Assembly: GCA_001586965.3 (NCBI GenBank)
Contig: LUCW03002054.1
Span: 1 to 31,955, forward strand
Source: Sphaeroforma sirkka
Lineage: Eukaryota > Opisthokonta > Ichthyosporea > Ichthyophonida
Direction of reading: 5' to 3'
Length of the DNA stretch: 31,955 nt
Notes under the pieces: model-generated
Databases searched by the model: none
Told to the model about the DNA's origin: nothing
What the model saw: only the letters and a program-made list of their open reading frames with translations
Made by a program: the position numbers and the translations under genes
In this document: piece after piece, positions 20,847 to 31,955 of the stretch
Layout of the letters: every line of letters begins with the position of its first letter
Numbering within the stretch: the first letter of the stretch is position 1

Positions 20847-21450
20847 CTAATATCAATACACATACTCTCGACGAATGGCACAAAATACTCGGCCATACAC
20901 ACCCAACCATCACGCGCAAGATACTGAAGGATGACAACATACAACCTGCAGCACAGCCTAAACAGACGCATGACGACTACAAAATGCACCCAGACTTATA
21001 TACCAAGCCCATGTTGTTAAGCCATTCGGTGAAGCAGACATAGACCTCTTCGCCAATAAGCAGAATGCGCAAGTGCCCGTCTATTGCAGTCTTGAACCGG
21101 ATGCCCCACTATATGATGCATTTAAACAGTCGTGGACACTAAACAAGAAACACTTGAACGCCAACATACCATTCCGTAAAACTACCTGGCGAGAGTTCTT
21201 ACTCAAGCTTGAAAAGGAAAACGGACTCATCACGATGGTCTTCCCACTCACACCGAAACAACGCAACTATAAACAAATACTGCAACAACTCAATTCACAT
21301 GTAGAGATCGTTCGCACGAACGAGAACACATTCCTCGAACATGGAACTACTCCTGTGGGCCGTCCCACCCACGGAAGATCTACTAGCGGCAGAGGCTGAT
21401 GTCAATGCACACCCACGCGAACTCAGTTTCTGCACGCTTTGCGTAAAGGG
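20847..21450 (+). pseudogene. Family 2 integrase zinc-finger region, split by a foreign insert (fossil)
   Basis: LDEWHKILGHTHPT (the HH pair) lies near 20870-20910, and the CC pair, CTLCVKGKMRRRP, lies at about 21430-21470. In copia the pairs are normally about 25-35 residues apart; here some 500 bases lie between them, most of it the separate piece described at 21025-21345. Confidence 0.7.
21025..21345 (+). mobile_element. DIRS/Ty3-like pol tail fragment inside Family 2
   Basis: This stretch encodes IDLFANKQNAQVPVYC then PLYDAFKQSW and, about 30 residues on, REFLLKLEKENG and VFPLTPKQRNYKQIL. The pattern DLFAxxxNAQxPxYxS...DAFxxxW...L...P...Q.W matches the end of the RT/RNase H region of DIRS-type and some Ty3-type elements, not copia. 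It is therefore probably a fragment of another retroelement class lying within the copia integrase region. No end repeats were found around it. Confidence 0.6.
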
Positions 21451-21499
21451 GAAGATGAGACGTCGGCCGGTGTCACGAAAACAGAAAGACGAAACGACT

Positions 21500-22020
21500 C
21501 TCCCACCTGTCGGTACAATATTCCATGTGGATTTAGAAACTGGGCTTCCACCTACGCCGAATGGTTACGCAGCAAACATCAAATACCTTGATGCGAGTAC
21601 ATTTGTGTATCCCCTAAAAAAAAAAGATGAGGCAACAGCAACGTTAGATTTATTCTACACAGACATAGGCAAGGAGTACCTAGAAAAGCTCAGAGAACTT
21701 AAAAGTGACCGAGGTGGGGGATTTGTCTCTACTGAACTCCAACGCGTCAACACGCAACAACACGTCAAAGTGCTATTCACCCCTACCAACTCACCGGTAC
21801 TACATGGCCTAGTCGAGCGCACAAACGGAGCCATCGAGAACATCCCCAATGACTACCTAAAACACAGTAAACAGCCCGAATGCATGTGGGCCGAAGCAAT
21901 GGCACCATATATATACATATATATGTACATATATATGTATATGCGCATATATGCATATATATATATGTATATGCGCATATATGCATATATATATATATAT
22001 AGGATCTGTCACTCACGGGA
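21500..22020 (+). pseudogene. Family 2 integrase core region (fossil)
   Basis: IFHVDLETGLPPT gives the first Asp, LKSDRGGGFVSTEL the second, and HGLVERTNGAIENI the Glu, in the spacing of the copia rve core. The region after MWAEAMAPY runs into the microsatellite at 21907-22002. Confidence 0.8.
21907..22002. repeat. AT/GC microsatellite inside Family 2 pol
   Basis: An alternating purine-pyrimidine run. It includes two tandem copies of a unit of about 30 bp, GTATATGCGCATATATGCAT plus (AT)n, with self-complementary ATGCGCAT and ATGCAT cores. It resembles the long tract at 25545-27060. Confidence 0.85.
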
Positions 22021-23260
22021 CGTTAAGTTTAACTATCGTGTCTTCCCGACCTGGAATATGGTAGGTAACACACCAGTACCACTATTCGATACACCAACGA
22101 CAGACGTACCTACCATTCGAGAGCTCACACTAGCACTTACAAACAAGAATGCAGCCAAAACTGAGCCCGTCGACCCACGAACTACAGCCATACCCGCTGT
22201 CGCACCAGAACCTGACACATCAACTAGTACACACAGACGACTCAACGGTAACACACGGCACACATGATGCAGACATCATCACAGCCCAAGCAACACACAC
22301 AAACCCAGGGGCTACTCATAAGCCACAAAACACTGACAATACTGTCAGTGACCGATATACAACTCGCACCATGGAAAATGCAGTTTAACAACTCACTCAG
22401 TAAACATATTGCAAAACATCCTACGTCACACACACTTAAGGGACTCCTCCTACCATCTCGGCAGAATACTGGCCCACTTTACGAACCAGCCCTACCCGGA
22501 AATATGCGTATGACTAGAACACGCGCACAACAAATGCAAGCATACAATCAGCAAAATCAGCACGGCAACACTGCGACAACACCAGATATCATAGCACCAT
22601 CGACGACCGCGCCAGTCACGACTACAGTTGCAAACATCCGCACAATGCCGGCGGCACCAGGGAAGACCAATAGTACCACTCCGCTGAAACTCCAGGGGAG
22701 GCAGTTATAGCAAATACAGTCGCTACACCAGGAGCGACGAATGCCACATGCGTGATGACAGGCCCAACGGACACCAGTGAAGCACCTGCAACGGAGAACC
22801 CAGGGGAGACTGTACAACCAGCAACACAGCCACACGCAATAGAGCACAGGGTATCATGGGCAGACTTAAAAAAAAGGGACCGCCGTCTTCGGCACAATAA
22901 CAGCAGCTTACCACAAGACACTACACTGGCCCTCACTACCAAGGAACTCAACTTACACCACAAGCACATACGTGCACTCGAATACGTCAAACGCGCGCAT
23001 AAAAAAAACAAGGCAGACAAACAATTCCGCCACGCCGCACTGAAATACGCACGCACATCAACAAACAAAGCTCTATTGGGTCTATGCGACACTGACACAC
23101 ACCTACTCAGCGATGGGGAGATTGAGGAGGACGATGGCGACCACGACCTTCCCATTCTTATCAACACAACAATTCCATCAGCAGCAGACACCCATCTAGA
23201 ACAACAACAGGAGCTATATAAGAACACAATACACAAAATCTACAGTATTTGTACCGCAGT
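22020..23260 (+). pseudogene. Family 2 integrase-RT linker (fossil)
   Basis: Low-conservation sequence rich in Thr, Pro, Ala and Asn (for example TTAPVTTTVANIRTMPAAPG), then a charged stretch (KELNLHHKHIRALEYVKRAH) before the RT. This position and composition fit the variable linker of copia polyproteins. It is interrupted a few times. Confidence 0.6.
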
Positions 23261-24090
23261 GCAAGATAATCCACTCACCCCGAAAACCATTCGTCAGGCA
23301 TTGAAGGGTGAGGACGCTGCTGAGCTCTGGCGTGAGTCACTATTACGCGAGGTCGACAATCTGAAGAAGGCAGGTACATACGACTTGATTCATCCCGACG
23401 ATGTCCCTGATAAAGCACTCACGGTCACGAGTAAGTGGGTGTTCAAGATAAAAATGATCGATGGCGTCGTAGACAAATAAAAATCACGACTTTGCGCTCG
23501 AGGCTTTACACAAACCAAAGGCATCAATTACAATTGAGACATATGCACCAACATGTAGCCATAATACTCTCAGGACAGTGCTCGCAGTTGCAGCCTCTGC
23601 CGGCTGGCACGTTGAACAAATGGATGTTGACAGTGCTTACCTGTACGCGGATTGGGATCAACCAATATATATGACCGCACCGGAGGGCTCGTCCAGTGTA
23701 GGCCTCCCCGAAGATCGGATTATGAAGCTGAAGAAGAGTCTGTACGGGCTTAAACAGTCTGGACGCCTTTGGCACACACTAATCAAAAGCAAACTCCTCA
23801 ATCTCGGGTTTAAGGCATCTGCCTCCGACCCATGCCTATTCATCGCGGACTCTGATACTCTCTCCTGTGTCGTGGTCCTATATATGGACGACCTGATCTT
23901 CTGTGGGAAGACAGCCGCTGATGTCAGCAAGTTTAAAACAATGCAGCAGCAAGAATTCAGCTGTAAGGACTTAGGGGACCCCCAATGGCTTTTCGGTGTA
24001 CGTGTTCTCACAACCCAAGACTCAATTAGTCTCGTCCAAGATAACTACATCAAAGAAGTTCGGAAACATTTGACATGACCGATTGCAATC
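23260..24090 (+). pseudogene. Family 2 reverse transcriptase region (fossil)
   Basis: ALKGEDAAELWRESLLREVD and SKWVFKIK mark the RT start. MDVDSAYLYADWDQPIYM holds the first catalytic Asp, KKSLYGLKQSGRLW is the copia signature, and VLYMDDLIFCG holds the Asp pair. The box is YMDD, where copia elements, including Family 1 here, usually have YVDD. It is broken a few times. Confidence 0.8.
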
Positions 24091-24800
24091 CAGCACCGAC
24101 ACCGGCTACGATGGATTCCATCAGAAAAATCACTGGTCCGAGTTTCAAGTGTGCCTACCGCGAACTCATTGGTACATTACAATACCTCTCAGTACTCACA
24201 CGAGTAGACATCACATACGCACTAAACACGCTCACACAACATATGAATAATCCATCAGAACAGCACTGGCACGCTGGCCTACGCATCTTTAAATATCCTA
24301 AGGCGACTCCAAACTTGGGCCTTACATACCGCTTCAAGCCGGGTCCACCCGTCGTTGATGGTCTTGTCGATGCTGACTACGCCGCTTGCCCCGATACCCG
24401 CCGATCCATTACAGGTTTTGTGCTGCGCATCAACGGTATACTTGTCTTGTGGAAATCTAAACGGCAGCCAACATTGAGTACAAGTACCGCTGAATCTGAG
24501 TACTTTGCTGCATCGGAAGCATCGAAGCATATCCAATGGCTGCGCAACATCTTCGGCGAACTTGGATTCCCACAGCATGCACCTACAAAACTATACTGTG
24601 ACAACAAATCGGCCATCCACGCCGTCGCATCTACAGGCCCTACCAAATATCTTAAACAAATCGATATCAGGGTTCACCATATCAAGGAGCTTCAAGAAGC
24701 TGGTATTATAAACGCCACATATGTCACGTCCCATGATAATCAAGCGAACATTTTGGCGAAAAACACGGCACGACCGACGCACTCTCGCCACACCACAGCA
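24090..24800 (+). pseudogene. Family 2 RNase H region (fossil)
   Basis: YRELIGTLQYLSVLTRVDI and LNTLTQHMNNPS give the RT/RNase H connection. DADYAACPDTRRSITG, STAESEYFAASEASK and YCDNKSAIHAV supply three of the acidic residues, followed by KQIDIRVHHIKEL and the final Asp in TSHDNQANILAK. The open stretch is 24075-24929, and the 3' LTR starts at 24911. Confidence 0.8.
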
Positions 24801-24910
24801 ATGCTCACAGCTCCCTACGCGATTCCAAGAAACAATCCAGGGGAGACTAGGGAACATTACTGTACGATTGATTGTATTCTCTTATACTTTCTAAATTCCT
24901 ATTCCAGGAG

Positions 24911-24997
24911 TGTTAGGCATTTAAAATAATTAGTGTTTATCAAGTAGTTCGGTACTATAAACTGTCAAGTGCCACAATATGACACATATAATATGAG
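24911..24997 (+). repeat. Family 2 3' LTR start
   Basis: TGTTAGGCATTTAAAATAAT begins at 24911 after a weak purine tract (CCAGGAG) and matches 18583-18670. Beyond ATATGAGC the two LTRs no longer resemble each other, so only this part can be called. Confidence 0.75.
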
Positions 24998-27302
<2,305 letters not shown>

Positions 27303-27665
27303 AATATTGATATAAGATGGATATAAGGTCGAACCGCCACTAACGACTCGATTCTTTCTCTTTGATTGCAACGGTTACAACGTGTGCTGGTACATTTGTT
27401 GTTATGCTTCAATGTACGTCAACAAAGCTGATACAATTATCGCAGTCCAAAAGCCAGTACGTTATGACAAAATGCCTAAAGCTGCCACCTGAAAATTCCG
27501 TGCATAACTGAATACATCGTTACTAAAGTTGTGCTAGCCCTTCTTATAGTAAAGTTATATAACTCTGTTTACAGAGATTTGCATTCAATAAAAAAATGCT
27601 CTTAACATCAAACTATAGCTAAACGGGTAGACTTTAAAAATGAAGTAGTAATTGGAAACTTAAGA
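27303..27665. other. 3' flank of the host gene
   Basis: Normal-complexity AT-rich sequence between the microsatellite and the poly(A) signal of the minus-strand gene. No open frame of note on either strand. Confidence 0.5.
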
Positions 27666-27671
27666 TTTATT
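27666..27671 (-). promoter_or_regulatory. Poly(A) signal of the host gene
   Basis: AATAAA on the minus strand lies 13 bases past the TAA stop that closes the last exon at 27685. The spacing is short but compatible with a compact 3' UTR. Confidence 0.5.
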
Positions 27672-27684
27672 GTGTTGTCTGTCG

Positions 27685-27920
27685 TTATATATATGTATTC
27701 CTTTCGCCGCAGATTTGCAAAGCAAGCGAGTTTGCCATATTGTCGACAATAGCACTGTTCCTTATATTCCACCATTCCTCTCCATCTGCGATGCCAAAAT
27801 GGCATCCACAGCCTTTCACATCTCCGGGACGTAGTAAGAAACGAACTTGTCGCACCATTTCGAAGCCATCCAAAAATCCAAAGCCATGCCGACGACATTC
27901 TTTCTCAGTAAGATAAATCG
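27685..27920 (-). CDS. Host gene, terminal exon with Asp/His block
   Basis: It encodes IYLTEKECRRHGFGFLDGF, then RPGDVKGCGCHFG and NSAIVDNMANSLALQICGE, ending at TAA (27687-27685). The D...GCGCH arrangement followed by a helix and L-x-x-IC is the C-terminal pattern of PC-esterase-like proteins. The acceptor may instead be at 27932 (TAG, phase 2), adding four residues (NLQA and one shared codon). A possible branch point, CTAAT, lies upstream. Confidence 0.55.
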
Positions 27921-30900
27921 CTTGCAGGTTTCTATGCGTGCCGTGTGCATCGAATAATTAGAATAATAAAGGCAATTTTTTTCTCGAATCTAACATGCAT
28001 GGGTACTTTGAATAAAAATTGGCGACCGTATAGCCTCATAAGGTTCGATCTGTACAGAAAACTCTCAAATAAAAACGAGATATTGCCACCTTTTTTTCCA
28101 ATTTCAGGTACAAAAAGTGTTCCAATGTTATCTATAATGACACAACTTAAGCCCCCGGCAGAGTTACTTAGATTTTATCAAGTCTATGTGTAACGCGCGA
28201 TTAGAGACCAGACACTTTATTCGCCACACGATAACGTAGGACACAAATCGTCAAACATATATAAGTTCTTCAATTCATGTTTGTACTGGATATGTACTAA
28301 AAATCGAAACGCACACAATGAGACACACGATATAGGATTGCGACAGATACTTATCTCAGCTTATCCACAATATATTATTGCAACGATTGCGCACGCAAAC
28401 ATACTTATGTGCGAGGACACACGATTAAAGTCTTGTAAAACTAAATCATAAACATGTCTAATTTTTTTTTGACGTATGTACATCAATCAGCACGTCGTAA
28501 CGCAAATGGCATACAAAGAAAAACTGGAGATGAAGTCCACGAAAGGACTACATGATGCAAGAAATCTTTCACGAAGTGTTTCATATACAAATACAAAAAC
28601 TAAAACATGTAAAATGAATAGTAGGGTCCAAGAACAGTCCATCGAGAGTACCTGCTCACTTAAACACCGCATTTCAGACCAGTGAGATGCTTTCCATTCA
28701 CATGTATAGGAAGCATTCGATTTCTTAGATGTACAATGACAATGCACTCAACAAACGAATACAAAATTGCAAAGCAGCATCTAGGATACAAATTTCCGCA
28801 GACAGCAAGGCGCGCCAACACGTTGGTGTACAAGATGCAGATACCCAATGATGGTTTTGTGCAGTCAATCCTTCATTATCTGACTAAAACACGCGGGCTA
28901 CAGCACAAACCAGCAATCTTTCACTCATAGGGTTTTATAATAACAGTCATGCTAGAACATTCGAGCGATCTGAATGTAGTTACACAAATGCAAATGTAAA
29001 CTAAATTAATGTGCACAAATTTATTTCATACATTAGCACAAAAACCTTAGATTGATTAATCGTCTAGCAAAACAAACATACGCATACTGGTATATGCGAG
29101 ATAGGTAATTTCTCTGATATATTTACATACCTACATAACGTTTTGTTGTGTTCGGTGGCTAAGCAATTGTTCTCTATACCTTCACAGCAGTCAGTAATGA
29201 AAGTTTGTTTCAAACCTGACTTCGCTATCAGGGTGGCGCCTCTACCTCCTTCAGATTTCAGCCACGGTTTACATATCTTAGAAGCAGTGCCTGAATACAG
29301 AATTTCGTACTTGAGCACATTAATGCTGCAAAAAGATACGCAATATAGTACCCTAAAATATGACTGCGATACCTATTGTAATTTTTGTATACCTACATGC
29401 AATTTATAAAAACTGGAAGTGGGATAACATTTTCGTACATAGACTAAACTATACTACTTTCTTTGCGCATGCATAGTTCAACAACATATTTAAGGATAAA
29501 CTAAAGCACGTACAGCTACAGGTTTTTCGAGTATCGTGTAAAACAAATAAGTACGTGACCCCCGTTTGTAAAAGTCTTAATATTAGCTTGCACTTTACAT
29601 ATATATTTTCGAACAAGGAGCCACACTAAGAGCGGAGCGAATTGACACGGTCCAGTTAACACTAATGTTTAGAGCTAATCTTGACGAATGTAATGTTATA
29701 CGCAGGTCGTTTCGCGAGATACAACTAAAATGCCGGATTGGTATACATGACAACAGTACCGTTGCCAGTGCACGAAAAGGTTAAGCGAGTACAATGACAT
29801 GTATTTAAATTACTAACAATGCGAGTTATTCTAGTTCAAAACAGCACACAAGTACGGACCAAGGCACAAATGATAAAACAATGTTACTTTACTGCAATTG
29901 AGACGTAAGTACAACAAAAATAGCACACACCCAACACAGTTCACGCATATACCGCTGCAGTTTTGGTGCATTCCAACGCCATCTGTTGCATTAAAAAGTC
30001 GTAGATATGGCGACAAGCTATGGACTACACCACCAGAAAGGAAAACCACCTTCTTGTGCCAAAACTCTGACACCGGTACTCTATTGATAGTCTTGTTGAG
30101 TGTGGCTTCTATCGATTCACCACCTATAGGGTGCGTGGGGGGAAAGTGATTTATAACTTTATGTGCTTTGCGCGAACCTCATCCGCAGCGAGAAAAAACA
30201 ATTTGGAGTATTCTGAAAGGATGAATATGGCACTCACCTGCCCAAAACTTAGGTGCGTAATTCCACAACACGCGAATACCACCCTCGTGACCAGTGATCG
30301 ACGTAAAGCCGTGTTGATCAACAGAATTAAGTGTGTTTCGACTCACAAATGGGGAGAGCATCCTGAGAACCACTTCTCGCAGTGTACTGTCACCGACCAC
30401 AACCACCAAACGATCTTTCATACAACTCAAGAAGTGGGGCGATATCCGGTGTCCCATGTCACGTATAACTTCAGAACCATTTTGTATTTCGGAGCTAGAA
30501 CGGCCTCGAACTTTCTGTCGAAGCGTAGCCGAACCACTTGCCCTTGTCACAAAAATATTGGCACCGTTGTCACGAGGAATGGAAGCAAATTTGCCACCAG
30601 CACCGACTCCAACCATGTCGCGTTGTCGACAGGCATTGTTGATATAAAGTAGTGATCGCATAAAACAATCTCTGACATTTAGACACTGCGACGAACACGT
30701 AGCTACCCAGACCGCATCTGTCTGGTTCATACTCATACTGTCACACACGGGGAGTGTTTGGGTTTGCCTGTGCGTGGTATTGTATTCTTTAAGATTATAA
30801 TACCCACTGCGCGGTAGCTGATGAGCTGACATGAACTGACCACCAGGGAGTACCAGGGCACACGCAAATGTTTTGCGCATACCAAGTGTTTGTTGGCCGG

Positions 30901-31772
30901 TGGGTAGTGATTCGTCTAGAAATATATCGGTGGAGGCCAACAACTTGGATATGTCGGGTGCGACATCAGGGACGTATACATCTGTTTGAAAATCAGAAAA
31001 AAAAATTATTTGCAATCTGCTCACAGGAAGACCTCATAATTCCCGCCTATGTAAACTGCCACTTGCAAATGTAATGGTATATGCAAGCTACATCAGATCA
31101 GTGGCTCATATGTCGTATGGGATGATTAGACATCATTTCAGCCTGCATATACTTGATTTGAATGATTTAAATGTTATTGACACTTGTGCGGCATCTCTAT
31201 TGTTCATATTCTTCCAACTGAAAATAAAGAATAGAATGTGTGCGTATACTATTATGGTGTCAGTATTGGGGCGTGTGATTTAATGAGGGCGGCGAGATGC
31301 ACAAATTCGAGATGCATGTGTACTATACGGGTTAATATTTATGTACTATTTATCATATTGTGAGGCGGATCTTCAGATATTATGAAGTTGCAACAAATTT
31401 CACACGTACGTATGCACGGAACGGCACGATTAGAATAGTATGTCTTCTACATTGTGATGCACTGGACAACTTCCGCTATATATATATGGCAGATAAGGAT
31501 ACATTGATCACATTCTAAATGACACACCAGCTCTCAATGCAGATGAAACTCTTGGCGGCGGCGGTGGATCATTTGTTGGTGAAGAAATTGAAGTTTGCTT
31601 GATAGAAGGTGAATGAATCGCATTATTTGGACCACTTTTCTTCCACTTTACTTTCTTCTTAGATTGTCTTTCGTCAGTTTTGCGCTTGATATCCTCAGTC
31701 TCTTTATGATAAGCGATTCGTGTGTGGTTCTGGCTGTCTAAATTATTGATCTCCTCCGTTTCATCAATCCTA
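27685..31772 (-). CDS. GDS-type (SGNH/PC-esterase, NXPE/TBL-like) secreted or luminal protein, spliced, 5' partial
   Basis: A host gene on the minus strand whose 5' end lies beyond the right edge. The proposed exons are 31772-31528, 30981-30238, 30123-29945, 28049-27995 and 27920-27685; the second and third are the most secure. The visible protein has a polar, Lys/Ser/Pro-rich stalk, then a Cys-containing domain with NTT, NQT and NGS N-glycosylation sequons, then VVVVGDSTLREVVLRML, the block I Gly-Asp-Ser of the SGNH/PC-esterase fold with the Ser nucleophile. FLSGGVVHSL fits the later Gly-x-x-His-type block. The last exon gives GFGFLDGFEMV and GDVKGCGCHF, with a C-terminal Asp and His as in the catalytic D-x-x-H block of NXPE, TBL and CAS1-like proteins. 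Many such proteins O-acetylate or modify glycans in the Golgi; that role is inferred for this one. A signal anchor is expected upstream, outside the window. The substrate is unknown. Confidence 0.65.
27995..28049 (-). CDS. Host gene, tentative short exon
   Basis: After the acceptor TTTTCTGTACAG (28050) a 55-base exon would encode IEPYEAIRSPIFIQSTHA. This resembles the strand-plus-His segment that precedes the last block in this family. The donor at 27994 (GTTAGA) leaves phase 1, which suits the acceptor at 27921. Weakly supported. Confidence 0.3.
28050..29944 (-). other. Proposed long intron of the host gene
   Basis: About 1.9 kb, much longer than the 114-base first intron. It may hide further exons; the family region between the His block and the final block seems short without one. 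The open frames at 29064-29318 (minus) and 29143-29409 (plus) overlap a less AT-rich patch but show no family motif. No other gene is seen in this stretch. Confidence 0.35.
29945..30123 (-). CDS. Host gene, exon encoding SGGVVHSL block
   Basis: The acceptor is CCCTATAG at 30129-30124 after a C-rich tract. The intron of 114 bases from 30237 is phase 1 and keeps the frame, giving ...FWAGGESIEATLNK and then EFWHKKVVFLSGGVVHSL. This fits the family region in which a hydrophobic strand leads to a conserved His. The 3' boundary is uncertain: GT at 29944 (phase 0) or at 29952 (phase 1). Confidence 0.6.
30238..30981 (-). CDS. Host gene, exon with GDS catalytic motif
   Basis: 744 bases. It begins after a strong acceptor (poly-T, then CAAACAG, 30982) and ends at the textbook donor CAG/GTGAGT (intron from 30237). 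It encodes about 247 residues. It opens VYVPDVAPDISKLL, contains at least eight Cys and three sequons, and the GDS triplet lies at 30394-30386, about residue 197 of the exon. It ends in LWNYAPKFWAG. The frame reading on upstream through SRLQIIFFSDFQ is intron sequence, so the ATG at 31024 is not the start. Confidence 0.75.
30982..31527 (-). other. Proposed intron upstream of the GDS exon
   Basis: 546 bases with a strong poly-pyrimidine acceptor end. No convincing additional exon was found in it on either strand. Confidence 0.4.
31528..31772 (-). CDS. Host gene, tentative exon encoding a polar stalk
   Basis: The minus-strand frame encodes RIDETEEINNLDSQNHTR, then a Lys-rich part and NDPPPPPRVSSALRA. 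The upstream boundary uses an AG at 31773-31774 after a TTTTCTCC tract. The downstream GT (31527-31526) leaves phase 1, which matches the next exon exactly. The composition suits the stem region of a type II membrane protein. The donor is weak (GTGTGT), so this could belong to another transcript. Confidence 0.4.
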
Positions 31773-31955
31773 CTGATCGCACATGTGCACACGGAGAAAA
31801 ATCATGTCGTTGGCTACAGAACTTAGTGTTATAAGAAAATAGAAGGGCGAAGAGTACGAACAATATATATATACACTAAATATAACAAATTTGAGTATTC
31901 ATGTCGACATGTACACATATTCTAAAATGTACACGTACTTTCAATATAAATTATT
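31773..31955. other. Right edge, no gene assigned
   Basis: AT-rich sequence, probably intron of the minus-strand gene if the exon at 31528-31772 is real. Nothing else is visible. Confidence 0.4.

Larger units (their letters stand above)
18583..24997 (+). mobile_element. Family 2 copia element, broken fossil
   Basis: A plus-strand Ty1/copia element unrelated at nucleotide level to Family 1. The order is 5' LTR and leader, gag with three CCHC knuckles, protease (DSGA), HHCC, D-D-E integrase, long linker, RT (YMDD), RNase H and a 3' LTR start. It is interrupted about half a dozen times and also carries a foreign insert and a microsatellite. The shared 87 bases of the two LTRs (18584-18670 and 24912-24997) differ at about six positions, so it is clearly older than the Family 1 blocks. 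No target-site duplication could be assigned. Confidence 0.85.

Noticed and set aside
27945-28193. 82-codon plus-strand frame
   Set aside because: It overlaps the proposed splice region of the minus-strand gene and has no recognisable domain.
29064-29318. Minus-strand 84-codon frame (and an 88-codon plus frame over it) as an extra host exon
   Set aside because: Both strands are open, no family motif is present and splice boundaries are ambiguous; left as part of the long intron.
30131-30652. 173-codon plus-strand frame
   Set aside because: It lies opposite the GDS exon, whose motif, splice sites and phase are consistent; the plus frame is a shadow.
30978-31024. ATG at 31024 as the start of the GDS protein
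   Set aside because: A strong poly-T plus CAAACAG acceptor at 30982 shows the upstream 14 residues are intron-encoded.

Overview
This is a nuclear window from a eukaryote. It holds a spliced host gene with GT...AG introns, several Ty1/copia LTR retroelement copies, and nearly 2 kb of AT/CA/GC microsatellite. No tRNA, rRNA, operon or CRISPR array is visible. A unicellular, intron-bearing, repeat-rich lineage (for example an ichthyosporean-like holozoan or another protist) would fit, but this is an inference from style and no marker gene fixes the taxon.

Layout. (1) 1-17199 is almost entirely one copia family, called Family 1 here. It has an LTR of about 450 bp that opens TGTAGAAAAATC and carries TATAAATA and AATAAA, a GA-rich leader minisatellite, gag with CCHC knuckles, then protease, integrase, RT and RNase H. 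The copies are a badly decayed plus copy (82-2960), a full-length minus copy with two LTRs (2961-8706), and from 8707 to 17199 an alternating +/-/+/- mosaic of RT/RNase H, LTR and gag blocks forming two overlapping inverted repeats. The same abnormal block joins recur in both orientations, so the mosaic is either a true serial inversion/duplication or an assembly or amplification artefact. (2) 17200-18582 holds a possible gag start of another copia family, short repeats and unassigned DNA. (3) 18583-24997 is a second, unrelated copia fossil (Family 2, plus strand) with three CCHC knuckles, a DSGA protease, a D-D-E integrase, a YMDD RT and RNase H. Its integrase region carries a piece that resembles the pol tail of a DIRS or Ty3-type element, and a microsatellite sits further into pol. 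(4) 24998-25386 is unassigned. (5) 25387-27302 is simple sequence, opening with an unbroken (TA)79 and remaining largely alternating purine/pyrimidine. (6) 27666-31772 on the minus strand is a host gene, partial at the right edge, for a secreted or luminal GDS-type (SGNH/PC-esterase, NXPE/TBL-like) protein. Two exons and their junction are well supported, the terminal exon is likely, and two more are tentative.

The retroelements do not cooperate with the host gene; they and the microsatellite tract lie on its 3' side. All retroelements are treated as fossils: both families are broken, although some Family 1 blocks are nearly identical to each other and therefore young, or artificially duplicated.
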